Shown: in pieces, positions 63,145-64,000 of the stretch
How the letters are laid out: the number at the start of each line of letters is the position of its first letter
Numbering within the stretch: the first letter of the stretch is position 1
DNA from: Poriferisodalis sp963663635
GTDB lineage: Bacteria > Actinomycetota > Acidimicrobiia > Acidimicrobiales > Poriferisodalaceae
Assembly (NCBI GenBank): GCA_963663635.2
Contig: CAXXMY010000012.1
Coordinates: forward strand, 24,703-88,702
Direction: 5' to 3'
Length of the DNA stretch: 64,000 bases
Notes under the pieces: model-generated
Told to the model about the DNA's origin: nothing
The model's database searches: none
Seen by the model: the letters and a program-made list of their open reading frames with translations, nothing else
Position numbers and translations under genes: made by a program

Positions 63145-64000
63145 TCAGGCCGCGTTGAATGCAGCCCGGTTCGGAGGCAGGTGGCAGCGGAAGGCTGTCC
63201 AGTCCCACGTGCAGTTCGGCGTCTGGCCGTTGACATCGATGACCGGGCCGACGATCGTCCAAGCGCCGCCATCGGCGTCGTAGCGCTGAAACTCGGAGCC
63301 TTCGACGAGGTAGGTGTCGGCGTTGCCGTTCATCTGGAAGCGGATCCCCTCGAGGTACAGCGGATGGGTGATGTCGAGAGACCGCACCGCCAAGATGAAG
63401 TTGGAGCGTGTCAGGCCGCCCGGCACCTCCGCCGCAATGCGCAAGGCCTCAACGTACGAGTACGCGTACACGAAGCCAGTTCCGTGCGAGTTCGACGGAT
63501 CGAGGCCGGCGTCCCGGAGATTGTCGTTGAGGAGCTTGATGAACGGCTCGCTGGCATAGTCCGGATCGGCGGTGTCCTTCGCGCCCCCGCCGGCGATCCA
63601 CCAGCCGTCCGCGTGCTCACCGGCTGGCTCAAGGTACTCCTCAACGTTCTTGCATCCCGAGGGGGTGAAGAGCGCCCCGCCCCGATCCCTGACATCGGCG
63701 ATCAGACCGCTGTCGCCTGCTGCCTGCATCGCCAGCAAGCACGGCAGACCCGCCGTCATCGAGATGTACACATCCGGGTTGGCCGACTTGGCTGTCCCGA
63801 GATGCTCCGTCAAGGATGTGGCCGCCGGGTCGTGCCGAAGGGCCACGAACCTCGAGACAACGCCGGGGTTCTGGTCTGCCCACGCTTCGAAGGCGTACTC
63901 ATACGACGTGCCCAGGTCACTGTCCATGACGAGGCCGACAACCTTCACCGGAAGCTCGTTGCGGAGGTTCGCCTCGATCCACTCGCCCCACAGCGCCGTC
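63145..64000 (-). CDS. Substrate-binding protein of a branched-chain amino acid-type ABC transporter (partial)
   Basis: The frame is open past the right edge of the window, so the N-terminus and signal peptide are not seen; about 284 residues are visible. The visible part has a Rossmann-like half (VKVVGLVMDSDLGTSYEYAF, PDVYISMTAGLPCLLAM) and a C-terminal lobe ending GSEFQRYDADGGAWTIVG, consistent with periplasmic binding proteins of the LivJ/K type (Peripla_BP_6). The ligand could be an amino acid, amide or urea. Transporter genes would be expected beyond the edge. Confidence 0.75.
   Translation of the reverse strand, partial: TALWGEWIEANLRNELPVKVVGLVMDSDLGTSYEYAFEAWADQNPGVVSRFVALRHDPAATSLTEHLGTAKSANPDVYISMTAGLPCLLAMQAAGDSGLIADVRDRGGALFTPSGCKNVEEYLEPAGEHADGWWIAGGGAKDTADPDYASEPFIKLLNDNLRDAGLDPSNSHGTGFVYAYSYVEALRIAAEVPGGLTRSNFILAVRSLDITHPLYLEGIRFQMNGNADTYLVEGSEFQRYDADGGAWTIVGPVIDVNGQTPNCTWDWTAFRCHLPPNRAAFNAA

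Noticed and set aside
62948..63283. 111-codon plus-strand frame near the right end
   Set aside because: Half of it is antisense to the substrate-binding-protein gene and it has no motif or ribosome-binding site.
1..64000. CRISPR array, tRNA or rRNA genes
   Set aside because: No regularly spaced repeats, no cloverleaf-like segment and no rRNA-like block were seen in the gaps between genes.

Overview
The window is about 64 kb of GC-rich DNA that looks like an actinobacterial chromosome. The best guess is a relative of Acidimicrobiia. That guess rests on the codon use, a mycobacterial-type HemB metal loop, the HD domain of an actinobacterial CCA-adding enzyme, and above all an unusual density of secreted proteins with cell-wall-binding repeat 2 (CWB2, PF04122) modules. 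No rRNA, tRNA or CRISPR array was seen. The taxonomic call is inference.

Layout. 1-3.1 kb is a pile of insertion sequences: an IS3-family gene split by an intact IS30-family element, then a broken IS1380-family gene. 3.3-6.1 kb carries an NfeD-like/flotillin operon and a convergent TerC-family gene. 6.2-9.1 kb is a small island (an IS630-family element plus a Fic protein) bounded by nested direct repeats, one of which copies the 3' end of the next gene. 9.1-17.3 kb is ordinary core genome: HD protein, dnaE, a small membrane protein, thrS and a medium-chain dehydrogenase. 17.4-27.8 kb is a decaying defence and toxin-antitoxin island: a nuclease-like/HEPN-like protein, a divergent toxin-antitoxin-like pair, McrB, a shattered McrC, a VapBC-type pair, relics of an ISL3-family transposase and of an animal-type heme peroxidase, an aquaporin, and an AAA ATPase/TOPRIM-like pair whose ATPase has one in-frame stop. 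27.9-33.9 kb is metabolic: hemB, an SCP2-like protein, a Fpg/Nei glycosylase, a nitroreductase, two SDRs and an enoyl-CoA hydratase.

From 34 to 62.8 kb the window is dominated by a cell-surface cluster. A sigma factor fused to a long, probably exported tail is followed by at least seven CWB2 loci. These pair the CWB2 anchor with different C-terminal modules: an unnamed repeated domain (three genes), a TolB-like propeller plus an M6-like metalloprotease (two genes, one broken), a propeller alone (one 5'-truncated gene), a trypsin-like protease (one gene plus a nearly identical relic), and an unassigned C-terminus. Two VapBC-type genes, a PyrE-like fragment and IS30, IS982-like and IS630 elements sit in a 6.8-kb segment flanked by identical 135-bp pieces of the protease gene. 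The right edge holds the 3' part of a branched-chain-amino-acid-type substrate-binding protein.

Two things deserve follow-up most. One is the CWB2 array with its fused sigma factor and its shared unnamed domain. The other is the ATPase/TOPRIM two-gene unit in the defence island. Many genes carry single frameshifts or stops. Real decay is likely in IS-rich parts, but base-level assembly errors cannot be excluded from sequence alone.
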